Of a DNA stretch of 64,000 nt, positions 44,916 through 53,097 are shown in pieces (position 1 is the first letter of the stretch; the number at the start of each line of letters is the position of its first letter). The stretch covers positions 2,604,001 to 2,668,000 of the forward strand of contig NZ_CP194902.1 in the NCBI RefSeq assembly GCF_051027545.1, read 5' to 3'. Under the pieces are notes generated by a model, which saw nothing but the letters and a program-made list of their open reading frames with translations, did not search any database and was not told the origin of the DNA. The stretch is from Methylocaldum sp002005105 (lineage in GTDB: Bacteria > Pseudomonadota > Gammaproteobacteria > Methylococcales > Methylococcaceae). Position numbers and translations under genes: made by a program.

Positions 44916-46300
44916 GCGCGGATATCCAGGATCGGCGGGGAGGGATTTTCGGAGCGCGGCGAATCGGGCGGTCGATCCAGCGCCGTCAGTTGACCTACGG
45001 CTAGCCCTGCGCCATGCAGTCGCGCTCTAAGACGTTCGCACTGCTCGCGGATGAGGTCGGATGTCGTTGCCGTGTCGCTCCACAAATAGGTGTCGATCCG
45101 GTCGCCCTTCAAGACGACGCGCGCACAGAACGTCCCGAGCCCCGGCGGGTGCAATTCCAGCGTAAGCGACCAAGAGTCGGGACTCTCCGCGCTGCCGGGC
45201 TTCGCATCCTTGGTTATCAGCAGTTTTGCCGCGTCCTTATGCTGTCCATCGGTAAAAGGGATTTCCAATTGCCAAACGGATGGCGCGGCATCGTTCCTGG
45301 GCAGTGACGCAAGCTGATCCATGACCACCCTGGCGATTGCGGCTTCGACTTTTTGCGCGATACGTTCGGCTCCGCGTTCATTCCCCTGCACGAGTTCGTT
45401 CTGTTCGTCCGGTGACGGAAGAGTCTTGCGGCGTGCGGTGGATAATTCGTGCTCCGGGGTGCGCGGCGTCGCGAGCTGCGAGTCTCCAGGCAGTTTCGGT
45501 GAATCCTTTTCGCCGCGCTCCGCAGTTCGCGCGATTCGCTCATCCGCGAGCGCGATATCTTCGGATGTGCCGGCGTCTTCGAAACGAAACTCGGTTAGTT
45601 CCGCTTGCTCTTCGGCATCGGCGCTGAACGGTCGGGTTTGAATCTCTCCTCCGTCCGCCGTAGTGCGGGGCGTATCGGGGATAGCGTCCGCACTGGTCCG
45701 AAGCACCTTCAGCCTATCGAGAACTCGGAGCAGTTGCGCTTTGAAATCCGAATCGGCGAATTCGGCCGACGAATCGGCATTGTCGGCGAGCTTCGCTTCA
45801 AGAAATATCCCCGAGTTCAATAAACCTTTTTCCAAGCCCTCGGGTGTCGCCAACTCGGATTTTTTCGGGATCGAGGCCAACAGCTTTTCTAAAGCTTGTG
45901 TGATCGGGACGGGCAACGGGGACGTTTGTCTGGCCTGCGCGACTAGGCGGTGGAGTTCCTGGATCACATCGGCGAGCGGTTCCTGTTTCGGCAAGAACAG
46001 GCGTAAAGCCTGCTGAACCGTCGATTCCGGCACATCGGCGCCGGAATCGCGCGGCACGATGCGAAGCTCGGGCGTGGTGCCGAGCTTGACCACCTCGAGT
46101 TCGAGTATCTGCCCCGGCTGGAGGTTCGCGCTGCTGTTTGCCGTAAGAGTGCGGCCGCCGGCGTCGAGTCGGAGAAGGAAGCTGTTGTCCTTGAGTTGTG
46201 TCTCAACGACCGCTCGAAGAATGTCCCCGAGCTTTAGCGGCTGCGCCCCGGCTTGAAGCAGGGGAGTCGTCGGGACGAGGACAGACAGCCGGATTTCCAT
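44912..46300 (-). CDS. FliK-like flagellar hook-length control protein
   Basis: The product of about 462 residues resembles FliK: a variable N-terminal and central region and a conserved C-terminal domain with LEIPFTDGQHKDAAKLLITK, WSLTLELHPPGLGTFCARVV and the terminal LRARLHGAGLAVGQLTALD. FliK measures hook length and flips export specificity through FlhB. Adjacent FhlB fits that partnership. The ATG at 46300 is chosen; a TTG at 46309 overlapping the HDOD stop is possible. The pair may be a diverged duplicate set rather than the main flagellar genes. Confidence 0.82.
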   Translation of the reverse strand: MEIRLSVLVPTTPLLQAGAQPLKLGDILRAVVETQLKDNSFLLRLDAGGRTLTANSSANLQPGQILELEVVKLGTTPELRIVPRDSGADVPESTVQQALRLFLPKQEPLADVIQELHRLVAQARQTSPLPVPITQALEKLLASIPKKSELATPEGLEKGLLNSGIFLEAKLADNADSSAEFADSDFKAQLLRVLDRLKVLRTSADAIPDTPRTTADGGEIQTRPFSADAEEQAELTEFRFEDAGTSEDIALADERIARTAERGEKDSPKLPGDSQLATPRTPEHELSTARRKTLPSPDEQNELVQGNERGAERIAQKVEAAIARVVMDQLASLPRNDAAPSVWQLEIPFTDGQHKDAAKLLITKDAKPGSAESPDSWSLTLELHPPGLGTFCARVVLKGDRIDTYLWSDTATTSDLIREQCERLRARLHGAGLAVGQLTALDRPPDSPRSENPSPPILDIRA

Positions 46301-46305
46301 TTGTG

Positions 46306-47172
46306 TCAACGTGTAAGCATTTGCTGAATCTGCAAAATTTCTTCCTTGGCAAGACCGAGCACGTCTTTGCTCAAATCCGTCGCCGCTTGTCCCTCCATGA
46401 GTTTGCGATAAGCCGGAATTTCATCCATGCGGGGGTATTTGTGGATCTGCAGCGTGCCGACGAAGCTGTGGAGCTGGGACAGAATGACCAGATCCGTATA
46501 ATCCGGAGCGCCGGGGTGATCGCGAAACCAATTTTCGGCGTGGACCGTCACATCTTCGAAATCCGGAGGAAAATTCCACTTCCGTAAGATCATCGCGCCT
46601 ACGGGGGCGCGCAAGGTTTGTATCGCCTGGTCGAGATGGCGGGGATCGGCGATCAATTCCGGATGCCGATCGGCGAAGGTGAGCACGGGAACGGTGCCGA
46701 TATCGTGAACCAGCGCAGCCAGCATCGCCCGATCGGGATCGAACCCCCTGGTCTTATGGGCGAGCACGGCACAGATGGCGGCGACGTAGCTGCTGTGCGC
46801 CCACAGTTCATGCATCCGTTTCCGGATCTGGGACGACTTGGCGATAAACACCGCTTTCAAGGAAAACGTGGTGATCAAGTGCTGCGCCGCCTTGAGCCCG
46901 AGTCGCGTCAGAGCCTCGGGGCAGCTCTCTATTTTCTTGCGGCCGTGATAAAGCGGACTGTTGGCGATATGAATCAGCCGTGCGGTAATGGCCGGATCGA
47001 TTTGAACGACCCGCGCGATCTTCGAATTATTCGCCCGGTCGTCGTTGATGGCCTTGCGTATCTTGAGGGAAATGTCGGGGAGCGTGGGCAGCACCAGTTT
47101 CTTCGCCCGCATTTCCTGGTAGCAAAGCTGCAATAATGGGTTTTGAAGAGTATCTGCCGTCTCGAGAGTCAT
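46306..47172 (-). CDS. HDOD-domain signalling protein
   Basis: The 288-residue product is an HDOD protein, a non-catalytic relative of HD phosphohydrolases that acts in signalling. The N-terminal block (LVLPTLPDISLKIRKAINDD, RVVQIDPAITARLIHIANS) and the helical core (LGLKAAQHLITTFSLKAVF, AMLAALVHDIGTVPVL) are typical. The conserved HD pair is partly retained in LVHDIGT, though HDOD proteins usually lack full catalysis. The start at 47172 (MTLETADTLQNPLL) is preferred over an earlier frame start. Its end abuts the FliK-like gene, so the three genes form one transcript, perhaps linking motility export to signalling. Confidence 0.9.
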   Translation of the reverse strand: MTLETADTLQNPLLQLCYQEMRAKKLVLPTLPDISLKIRKAINDDRANNSKIARVVQIDPAITARLIHIANSPLYHGRKKIESCPEALTRLGLKAAQHLITTFSLKAVFIAKSSQIRKRMHELWAHSSYVAAICAVLAHKTRGFDPDRAMLAALVHDIGTVPVLTFADRHPELIADPRHLDQAIQTLRAPVGAMILRKWNFPPDFEDVTVHAENWFRDHPGAPDYTDLVILSQLHSFVGTLQIHKYPRMDEIPAYRKLMEGQAATDLSKDVLGLAKEEILQIQQMLTR

Positions 47173-47476
47173 TACGAATGGAATGCGTTCGTTGGATCGC
47201 CGATGACACTGAATCCGGGAAAAACAATAAGGATAGCCTGGTTCCGGTCCCTCGGTAACATCCCTCGATCTTCGCGATAAAGGAATACACCGGATTTTGG
47301 TATTATTAGCGTTCCTCCACCCTCTAGTCACTGAGGGCCGACGGCAAAAGTCGGCAACTCTAAGTACATTCCGTAAATATTTGCGGAATCTCGACAGATT
47401 GGTGGGGTTGTCCTGCAGGTTGCCTATGCCGCAAGACTTCCCTGAATGTACTTAGTCTTTTTTCAGGATTATTCGA
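47173..47476. other. 304-base intergenic region with structured leader
   Basis: The left part (47173-47300) should hold the promoter of the leftward HDOD-FliK-FhlB transcript. The right part (47320-47463) is a strongly structured RNA-like stretch described separately, and the gltX ribosome binding site CAGGA lies at 47464-47468. A TATTAT hexamer at 47301-47306 could be a -10 element for the rightward transcript, but no convincing -35 was found. Confidence 0.5.
47320..47463 (+). ncRNA. Structured leader or small RNA ending in a terminator-like stem before gltX
   Basis: Three hairpins follow one another: CCCTC/GAGGG (47320-47337), GCCGAC/GTCGGC (47337-47355), and a perfect 12-base outer stem CTAAGTACATTC (47360-47371) with GAATGTACTTAG (47444-47455). 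The last stem is followed directly by TCTTTTTT. The 72-base interior can fold separately; ATTCCG/CGGAAT (47368-47389) would compete with the outer stem. The U-tract is on the gltX side, so the orientation is rightward. It could be an attenuator in the gltX leader or a small RNA. I do not recognise a known RNA family, and no tRNA-binding T-box elements were seen. Confidence 0.55.
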
Positions 47477-48880
47477 ATGACCATACGCACCCGATTTGCT
47501 CCCAGCCCTACGGGTTACTTGCACGTTGGCGGCGCGCGCACGGCGCTTTTCTCCTGGCTTTACGCACGCAAGCACGGCGGCACCTTTATCCTGCGCATCG
47601 AGGATACGGACTTGGAGCGTTCCACGGTCGACGCGGTCAATGCGATTCTGGAGGGTATGACCTGGCTCGGGCTGGAATACGACGAAGGACCGTTTTATCA
47701 AACCCATCGGTTCGAGCGTTATAAAGCCATTGCCCAGCAATTGCTGAACGAAGGCAAGGCCTATCATTGCTACTGCACTAGGGAAGAGTTGGATAACCTC
47801 CGTGCCGAACAACTGGCACGCAAGGAAAAGCCCCGCTACGACGGCCGTTGCCGCCATCGTACCGAGCCCCGCGAAGGCGTTCAGCCGGTGATGCGGTTTC
47901 GCAATCCGGACGACGGCGAAGTCGTCATCAAAGATCTCGTGCGTGGCCAAGTCATTGTGAAGAACAGTGAATTGGACGATCTCATCATTCTCCGCTCGGA
48001 CGGTACCCCCACCTACAACTTCACGGTGGTGGTCGACGACCTCGACATGCAGATCACCCATGTCATCCGCGGCGACGACCATCTCAACAACACGCCGCGC
48101 CAGATCAACATTCTGAAGGCTTTGGGCGCGCCGCTGCCGAAATACGCTCACGTGCCGATGATCTTAGGGCCAGATGGAGCCAAGCTATCGAAACGCCATG
48201 GAGCGGTCAGCGTCATGCAATACCGCGACGACGGCTATTTGCCCGAGGCGCTCATCAATTATCTGGTGCGCCTCGGCTGGTCCCATGGCGATCAGGAGAT
48301 CTTTTCGGTGGACGAAATGATCGAGCTGTTCGATGTTAACGACATCAATCATTCGGCCTCGGCGTTCAATCCGGAAAAACTGTTGTGGCTGAATCATCAC
48401 TACATCATGCACAGCGATCCCTTGCATGTCGCGCATCATCTGCGCTGGCATCTGGGACAACTGGACATCGATCCCACTCGGGGGCCCGATCCCGTCAGGG
48501 TGGTCGAAGCGCAGCGCGAGCGGTGCAAGACCCTGGTCGATATGGCGAAGGCGAGCGTCTTCTTTTACAAAGAGTTCGAAGCGTACGACGAGAAGGCCGC
48601 CAGCAAGAACCTGACCGCCGATAATCTCGGGGCGCTGCAAGCGCTGGAAACAAAACTCTGGGCGCTGGGTAACTGGAGCCGAGAGGCGATTCACCAGGTG
48701 GTCGTGGAGACGGCGGAAACGCTTGGAGTGAAGATGGGCAGCGTCGCTCAGCCGCTTCGGGTCGCCGTATCGGGAACGACGGTATCGCCTCCCATCGACC
48801 TCACCCTGGAGTTGTTGGGAAAAGATACGACGCTCTCCAGGGTCGGCCGAGCCATCGCCTATATCAATAAAAAAGCCTAG
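47477..48880 (+). CDS. gltX: Glutamyl-tRNA synthetase
   Basis: GltX charges tRNA-Glu. The 467-residue product is a class I synthetase: the HIGH-type motif is in PSPTGYLHVGGARTALF and the KMSKS-type motif is KLSKRHGAVSV near residues 235-245. The zinc-type CYCTREEL segment and C-terminal anticodon-binding helices are present. The start ATG at 47477 follows a CAGGA site 9 bases upstream. tRNA-Ala and tRNA-Glu genes follow; gltX next to tRNA genes is common in gammaproteobacteria. Confidence 0.98.
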   Translation: MTIRTRFAPSPTGYLHVGGARTALFSWLYARKHGGTFILRIEDTDLERSTVDAVNAILEGMTWLGLEYDEGPFYQTHRFERYKAIAQQLLNEGKAYHCYCTREELDNLRAEQLARKEKPRYDGRCRHRTEPREGVQPVMRFRNPDDGEVVIKDLVRGQVIVKNSELDDLIILRSDGTPTYNFTVVVDDLDMQITHVIRGDDHLNNTPRQINILKALGAPLPKYAHVPMILGPDGAKLSKRHGAVSVMQYRDDGYLPEALINYLVRLGWSHGDQEIFSVDEMIELFDVNDINHSASAFNPEKLLWLNHHYIMHSDPLHVAHHLRWHLGQLDIDPTRGPDPVRVVEAQRERCKTLVDMAKASVFFYKEFEAYDEKAASKNLTADNLGALQALETKLWALGNWSREAIHQVVVETAETLGVKMGSVAQPLRVAVSGTTVSPPIDLTLELLGKDTTLSRVGRAIAYINKKA

Positions 48881-48924
48881 ACAAACGCGAAGTCTTTCTT
48901 TAATATTCGCGTTCTCGATCGCGT

Positions 48925-49000
48925 GGGGCCATAGCTCAGCTGGGAGAGCGCAACAATGGCATTGTTGAGGTCGCGAGTTCGATCCTCGCTGGCTCCACCA
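48925..49000 (+). tRNA. tRNA-Ala (anticodon GGC)
   Basis: The cloverleaf is complete: acceptor arms GGGGCCA and TGGCTCC, D arm GCTCAGCTGGGAGAGC, anticodon stem CAACA/TGTTG with loop ATGGCAT (anticodon GGC), T arm CGCGAGTTCGATCCTCG and an encoded CCA. It lies 44 bases after gltX. Confidence 0.97.
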
Positions 49001-49027
49001 CTCGCGGATTGACCAATCAAGTTCCTT

Positions 49028-49103
49028 GTCCCCATCGTCTAGAGGCCTAGGACACCGCCCTTTCACGGCGGTAACAGGGGTTCGAATCCCCTTGGGGACG
49101 CCA
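49028..49103 (+). tRNA. tRNA-Glu (anticodon TTC), integration target
   Basis: The acceptor arms GTCCCCA and TGGGGAC, anticodon loop CTTTCAC region with TTC, T arm CAGGGGTTCGAATCCCCTT and encoded CCA are intact. The serine recombinase gene on the opposite strand reads into its 3' half as far as 49047. The 3' end is therefore the left junction (attL) of the integrated element, and the tRNA itself has stayed functional. Confidence 0.97.
49047..49103. other. Probable attL: 3' half of tRNA-Glu at the element border
   Basis: The bases from the anticodon region to the CCA end serve both as tRNA and as the last 18 codons plus stop of the recombinase frame. The element proper should start at about 49104. 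A matching 3' tRNA-Glu fragment that would mark attR was not found to the right within the window. The exact crossover point cannot be placed without the unoccupied site or attR. Confidence 0.6.
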
Positions 49104-50699
49104 TATCGATATGAATCTGGGCACCTGTTTTCCCAGACACTCCGGATCTCCTCCGTCCATCGTGCTGACCAGCGCTTCCGCCAAGGTTTCCACATCGCCC
49201 TTTAGTTCGATCATGGTGCCGGTTACCCGAATCTCGCTCACCAGGAGCTGGAGATAGCGCTTGCCGAATCCGCTGTTTGGATCCAAAAGCCGGTCCCGCA
49301 GCACCTGAATAAAGGCCGTAATCTTCGCTGGCGTTAAGCTGTCCAAGGGCATCCTCCGCTGTTGACGAAGGCCCGCCATTTCAGCGAGGAGCGTCTCCCG
49401 CTGGCGTTTCAGCGCCTCCACTCGAGCCGAGAGGGTTTGATCAAGCGGCAGAATGCCTTGCTCCACGGCTTCATACAATCGTTGAAGACCGGTTTCCGTT
49501 GTCGTGAGCGCCAGTTGGACCTCTTGGAGGCGTTGATCATCCTTTGTCCGGTGCTCTTTCAGTCGTCGACGCAAAGCGTTCAACATGGCGGTGACCCGAG
49601 GCACCGTGAAGACTCGGTCTGCCAGTCGCTCGAGCACCAGCCGGTCGGTTTTGGCGCGGGGCAGGTTCGGCGTCGGGCAGAGGTGCGTCGCCTTGCTGAG
49701 CTTGGTCGTACACTTGTAATACTGATAACGGCCGCTTTTTCCCGTGGCCAACGCCATGCTACAGCCGCAGTGGCCGCATTTCAGGAGCCCCGTCAGGAGT
49801 GTCTGGCTGCTCACGATCTTCGGCGGCCCCTGGGTGGGCTGGCGATTTTCCCGCAAGCGCTTGACCTGATCGAACAGCTCGGGATCGATGATCGGCTCCA
49901 CCTCAAAGTACACCCACTCGCTTTCCGGCTTCGGCTTTTGATTCCGCACGTCATAGGTGTTGAAGACCCCTTGGCCCCGGTAGACGGTGTCCGATAGGAT
50001 TTTTTGGACTTTCTGATTGCGCCAGCGGCGACCTCGCATCCTGATCCCGCGGCTGTTGAGATAATCGGCAATGGCCTTCATGCCCATTATCTGGCCGCGG
50101 TGGCCCTGGAGATAAAGGTCATAAATCTGCCGTACCACGGCGGCCTCGTTCTCCTCGACGGTCAAGCGCTTTTTCTTGCGGCCGCGATTGCCGACCTGAT
50201 CGGTTTCTTTTAGCCGAAAGCCAAAGGGTGGCTTCGCGCCATTGAAAAAGCCTTGCCGGGCGTTCTCCTTCATTGAGCGAAGGGTGTGCTTGGCGTTCTC
50301 CTTGCTTGAATATTCATCAAAGAGCGAAAAAATTTGCCGCGCCATCTCCCCGGCTGGGTCGTCACTCGTCTGCTGACTGATGGAGATGATCCGAACGCCT
50401 GCCTTCTTGAGCCGACGCTCATAGAGTCCAAACTGAATCGAATCCCGGAAAAACCGGGAGAGGGAATGAATGATGATCGATTCGAAGGGCGGCGGACTGA
50501 GTAAGGCATCCGCCATCATCTGCTGTAGTACCGGGCGGCGGTCGTCCGTGGCCGAGGCCCCCGGCTCCACGTATTCTTTCGCAATGACGTGACCGTGGCG
50601 GTCACACCAGGCTCTCATCTGGTTAAGCTGGTCTGGGATCGACAAGTCGGCTTCGGCTTGTCGACTGGTCGAGACCCGGGCGTAAAGGGCTACGGCCAT
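49047..50699 (-). CDS. Large serine recombinase (element integrase)
   Basis: The 550-residue product is a large serine recombinase, the integrase class that inserts phages and mobile elements into specific sites. The resolvase domain starts MAVALYARVSTSRQ with the nucleophile Ser10, and SLSRFFRD carries the active-site arginines. The recombinase domain follows (about 150-290, KPPFGFRLKETD), then the zinc ribbon with CGHCGCSMALATG and YYKCTTKLSKATHLC (about 310-345), and a coiled coil (about 365-450). The last 18 residues (WRPQGDSNPCYRRERAVS) come from antisense tRNA-Glu, so the tail is a product of integration; the free form would end differently. A 5-base gap separates it from the small gene upstream. 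Confidence 0.95.
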   Translation of the reverse strand: MAVALYARVSTSRQAEADLSIPDQLNQMRAWCDRHGHVIAKEYVEPGASATDDRRPVLQQMMADALLSPPPFESIIIHSLSRFFRDSIQFGLYERRLKKAGVRIISISQQTSDDPAGEMARQIFSLFDEYSSKENAKHTLRSMKENARQGFFNGAKPPFGFRLKETDQVGNRGRKKKRLTVEENEAAVVRQIYDLYLQGHRGQIMGMKAIADYLNSRGIRMRGRRWRNQKVQKILSDTVYRGQGVFNTYDVRNQKPKPESEWVYFEVEPIIDPELFDQVKRLRENRQPTQGPPKIVSSQTLLTGLLKCGHCGCSMALATGKSGRYQYYKCTTKLSKATHLCPTPNLPRAKTDRLVLERLADRVFTVPRVTAMLNALRRRLKEHRTKDDQRLQEVQLALTTTETGLQRLYEAVEQGILPLDQTLSARVEALKRQRETLLAEMAGLRQQRRMPLDSLTPAKITAFIQVLRDRLLDPNSGFGKRYLQLLVSEIRVTGTMIELKGDVETLAEALVSTMDGGDPECLGKQVPRFISIWRPQGDSNPCYRRERAVS

Positions 50700-50704
50700 C
50701 CGGT

Positions 50705-50866
50705 TTACCCCTCCGTCTCAAGCGCTGGCTCGGCCGGCAGCGCTGCCAGGAGTTCCCCGAGCACCGCGCCGACCAGTTCGACTTCGGCCGCGAGCACGTT
50801 CGTGCTGGGCCAGGGATCGAGATAATCGATCTCGAGGACACAATGATTTAAATTCAGCTGTCGCAC
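50705..50866 (-). CDS. Small protein upstream of the serine recombinase
   Basis: A 53-residue frame starts at GTG 50866 after a strong GGAGGTG ribosome binding site and ends 5 bases before the recombinase start. The product is acidic and largely helical (DYLDPWPSTNVLAAEVELVG, AVLGELLAALPAEP). I do not recognise it. The tight spacing and site make it a likely real gene of the recombinase operon; small accessory proteins, including directionality factors, occur at such positions, but nothing in the sequence proves that role. Confidence 0.6.
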   Translation of the reverse strand: MRQLNLNHCVLEIDYLDPWPSTNVLAAEVELVGAVLGELLAALPAEPALETEG

Positions 50867-50890
50867 GCATCTGGCACCTCCTTTGGCGCT

Positions 50891-51103
50891 TTATGTATTC
50901 CGGCCCGACCCGAACCGATCCGCGCCCTCCGGCCGCATGAGCAGCGCCCGAAGGTCACGTTCGAATCCATTGCGACCGAGCTCGTCCAGCAACACTTGCT
51001 TGAACGCCGCAAATTGCGTGGGCGGCAGCGCCGCTTGCGCCACAGTCAGCAACCGATTCTTCCGGGGGTTCAGCAACCCCACGATACTGTCTACCTTTGC
51101 CAT
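50891..51103 (-). CDS. Small hypothetical protein of the recombinase operon
   Basis: The frame beginning at ATG 51103 gives a 70-residue helical protein (MAKVDSIVGLLNPRKNRLLT to LLMRPEGADRFGSG), not recognised. A TTG at 51157 would extend it by 18 residues but has no ribosome binding site. It lies 24 bases before the next small gene, on the same strand as the recombinase. The regular reading frame and codon use suggest it is real. Function unknown. Confidence 0.55.
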   Translation of the reverse strand: MAKVDSIVGLLNPRKNRLLTVAQAALPPTQFAAFKQVLLDELGRNGFERDLRALLMRPEGADRFGSGRNT

Positions 51104-51648
51104 GTCCGATCCGATCCCGTCATCAAAAAAGTAAAAGTTGATCCAATCCCTTTCCAAGCCCCCGCTGGGGCAGGTCTATTTCCGACCCTTTTTTGAGAAT
51201 ACCGAAAAGCGCGGCCAACCTTCGCTAATTTGCAAAAATAGTTTTGACAAGCGCGGCGGATTGTGGGCGATGGCTCGGCCGTCTTGGGACGATTGCGGGC
51301 GATTTTGAGGTAAAATAAAAGGCGGAACCGGCGGATTGTCGAAAATGCCTTCTTAGAAAAGGATTTTTGTAAAATCGCCGTCTCTCAAAATCCCCCGCAT
51401 AGTCTCGTTTTACCCCTCGTGAGCCCTCGAAATCAGGGGCTGAATGCCTGAACATACCAGCGCTATTGTTTTGTAGTTTGGGTTTGTGAAGTTCTTCAGA
51501 AGAAACAATGGTGAGCCGAGGACCGCATTCAAGAATCCTGAGGCCGCTCGAATTACCCGAGGACGACCACCACACGGCTTGGGTCGATAGCGATTGAACT
51601 TAGGGGGCCGGACCATCCGACCCCTCTTCGATGACTTCCGGGTTGTTG
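51104..51648. other. 545-base apparent non-coding gap inside the element
   Basis: No convincing gene is seen on either strand. The sequence is mixed in base composition and contains a 10-base direct repeat GGCGGATTGT (51255-51264 and 51330-51339) and AT-rich patches such as 51225-51248. It may hold the promoter of the recombinase operon. It could also hold regulatory or structural elements of the mobile element. Confidence 0.45.
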
Positions 51649-53088
51649 TCAGTGGCGGAGCCGCGCTGTCAGCTGCTGGACTAGGCGCTGCTCGAGCCAG
51701 AGTTCGGTCGCGCGCCGCACCGTCCGCGGGCTGGTGTAGTACCGTTCCAACCACCGCCAGTCCGATGAAGTCAGCGTCGGCATCAGTTCGCGCGGAATGC
51801 CGTTCCGCTCCCGGTATTGCTCGATGCATCGGGCCACGATCGCCGGATAATGCTCGCGTTGCGGCGCCGGTACGGTCATGACCGCAAGCCGGTTGAGCAG
51901 GGCGGTCGGCATGAGCCTGATCGAATTTGCCGTGCTGATCCAACTGATGAACGACAAATTAGCGTGCCCGCCCAGGAACTCGTCAAAAAACCTCGCTGCG
52001 GTGGCGGGTTCAAACAAGCTCAGCAAGGCATCCCAGGGATGGCCGTTATGGGTGGCGGAGCCGGGCTTATCGATTTCATCGCAAACGATGATCGGATTGG
52101 CGACTCCACCCTCATGGATCGCCGTCAACGGTCGGCTCGGGTGCCCGCTGGCCCAGCCCCGGGCGGTGCCGATGAGATCGCGCGCATCGGCTTTGCCGCC
52201 GAGGCTGATCAATTGCACCGGGACTTTCGATAATTGGCCAAGCCGATTCACATAGCTGCTCTTCCCGAGGCCGGGATCCCCCAGTAAAAGTAAAGGCGAC
52301 AACTGAAAATAGCCTCGCCCCAAGGCGCGGGCCGACAGCTGCCGGATCACCCAGTCGGTTACCCGACCAAACCAAGGAAATTCCTCGTTCAAGGTCTGCT
52401 GAAGGTGTTGAAGATCCGGGACCGGGGCCAAGGGCGTCGGCAGCTCAAGCCTGACTTGGTAACGCTTTAAGGCTTCGGCGACGACCTTGTCTTTGCTGGG
52501 ACTGACGGCCTCGAGCACGTAAACGCCCGAGCCAAGGCTTGAGACCACCTGCTCACCCACGGCGCGGACCTCTGGCAACCGCGGAGCGAGGTCCGGGCTG
52601 TCCAGTACCGCGCCGATCAACTGGCCCACCCAGCGGAGGGCCTCCTGAGGCGCTTGTCGGGCAACCGCCTCGATTAGGCGGATCAGCCGGCGGGTCGTGT
52701 CATTCTCCGGCTCGTCGCGGTGCGTGCGGCGGAGTTCGGGCAGGCCGAGCGCAAAGGCTTGGGCCTTGAGATCGAGGGTAGCATCGGATCGGCAGGCGAG
52801 GGAATAAGTCGCCTCGAAGTGCCCGAGGGCTGCAGCGATCCGCTCCAGTGCTTCCGCGAGTTCCGGGTTCAACATCCCCTGCTCGCCGAAACTGAAAAAT
52901 TGCGCCAAGCGATGGGCGAGTTCGCCAAGCTCTGGGGCCACGGCCTTGGATGAGCCGAAGCTTTGCTGCCAAAGAAACAGCCGTTGCAACATCTTGAGCA
53001 CCTCGGCTGATTCGAGCACGGCCGTGCCATCCTGGGCCGTGGCGCACCGCTCAAACACCGCTTCGGGATTTAATGACGTATCGCGCAT
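51649..53088 (-). CDS. Lon-type AAA+ ATPase without a protease domain
   Basis: The 479-residue product ends in a Lon-like AAA+ module: Walker A GDPGLGKSSYV at residues 270-280, then VPVQLISLGGKADARDLIGT, Walker B IIVCDEIDKPG at 333-343, sensor 1 in ISTANSIRLMP (Asn388) and an arginine finger in ALLNRL (Arg400). The Ser-Lys protease domain of Lon is absent. The N-terminal 240 residues are helical with no recognised family. A chromatin-, replication- or defence-related motor is conceivable. The HNH-like gene ends 9 bases upstream, so both come from one transcript. The combination is not one I can name. Confidence 0.85.
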   Translation of the reverse strand: MRDTSLNPEAVFERCATAQDGTAVLESAEVLKMLQRLFLWQQSFGSSKAVAPELGELAHRLAQFFSFGEQGMLNPELAEALERIAAALGHFEATYSLACRSDATLDLKAQAFALGLPELRRTHRDEPENDTTRRLIRLIEAVARQAPQEALRWVGQLIGAVLDSPDLAPRLPEVRAVGEQVVSSLGSGVYVLEAVSPSKDKVVAEALKRYQVRLELPTPLAPVPDLQHLQQTLNEEFPWFGRVTDWVIRQLSARALGRGYFQLSPLLLLGDPGLGKSSYVNRLGQLSKVPVQLISLGGKADARDLIGTARGWASGHPSRPLTAIHEGGVANPIIVCDEIDKPGSATHNGHPWDALLSLFEPATAARFFDEFLGGHANLSFISWISTANSIRLMPTALLNRLAVMTVPAPQREHYPAIVARCIEQYRERNGIPRELMPTLTSSDWRWLERYYTSPRTVRRATELWLEQRLVQQLTARLRH

Positions 53089-53097
53089 GATCGCTCC

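Noticed and set aside
51225..51575. A 116-codon minus-strand frame in the gap near the AAA ATPase gene
   Set aside because: It shows no conserved motif, irregular composition and no ribosome binding site; I treated the gap as non-coding.
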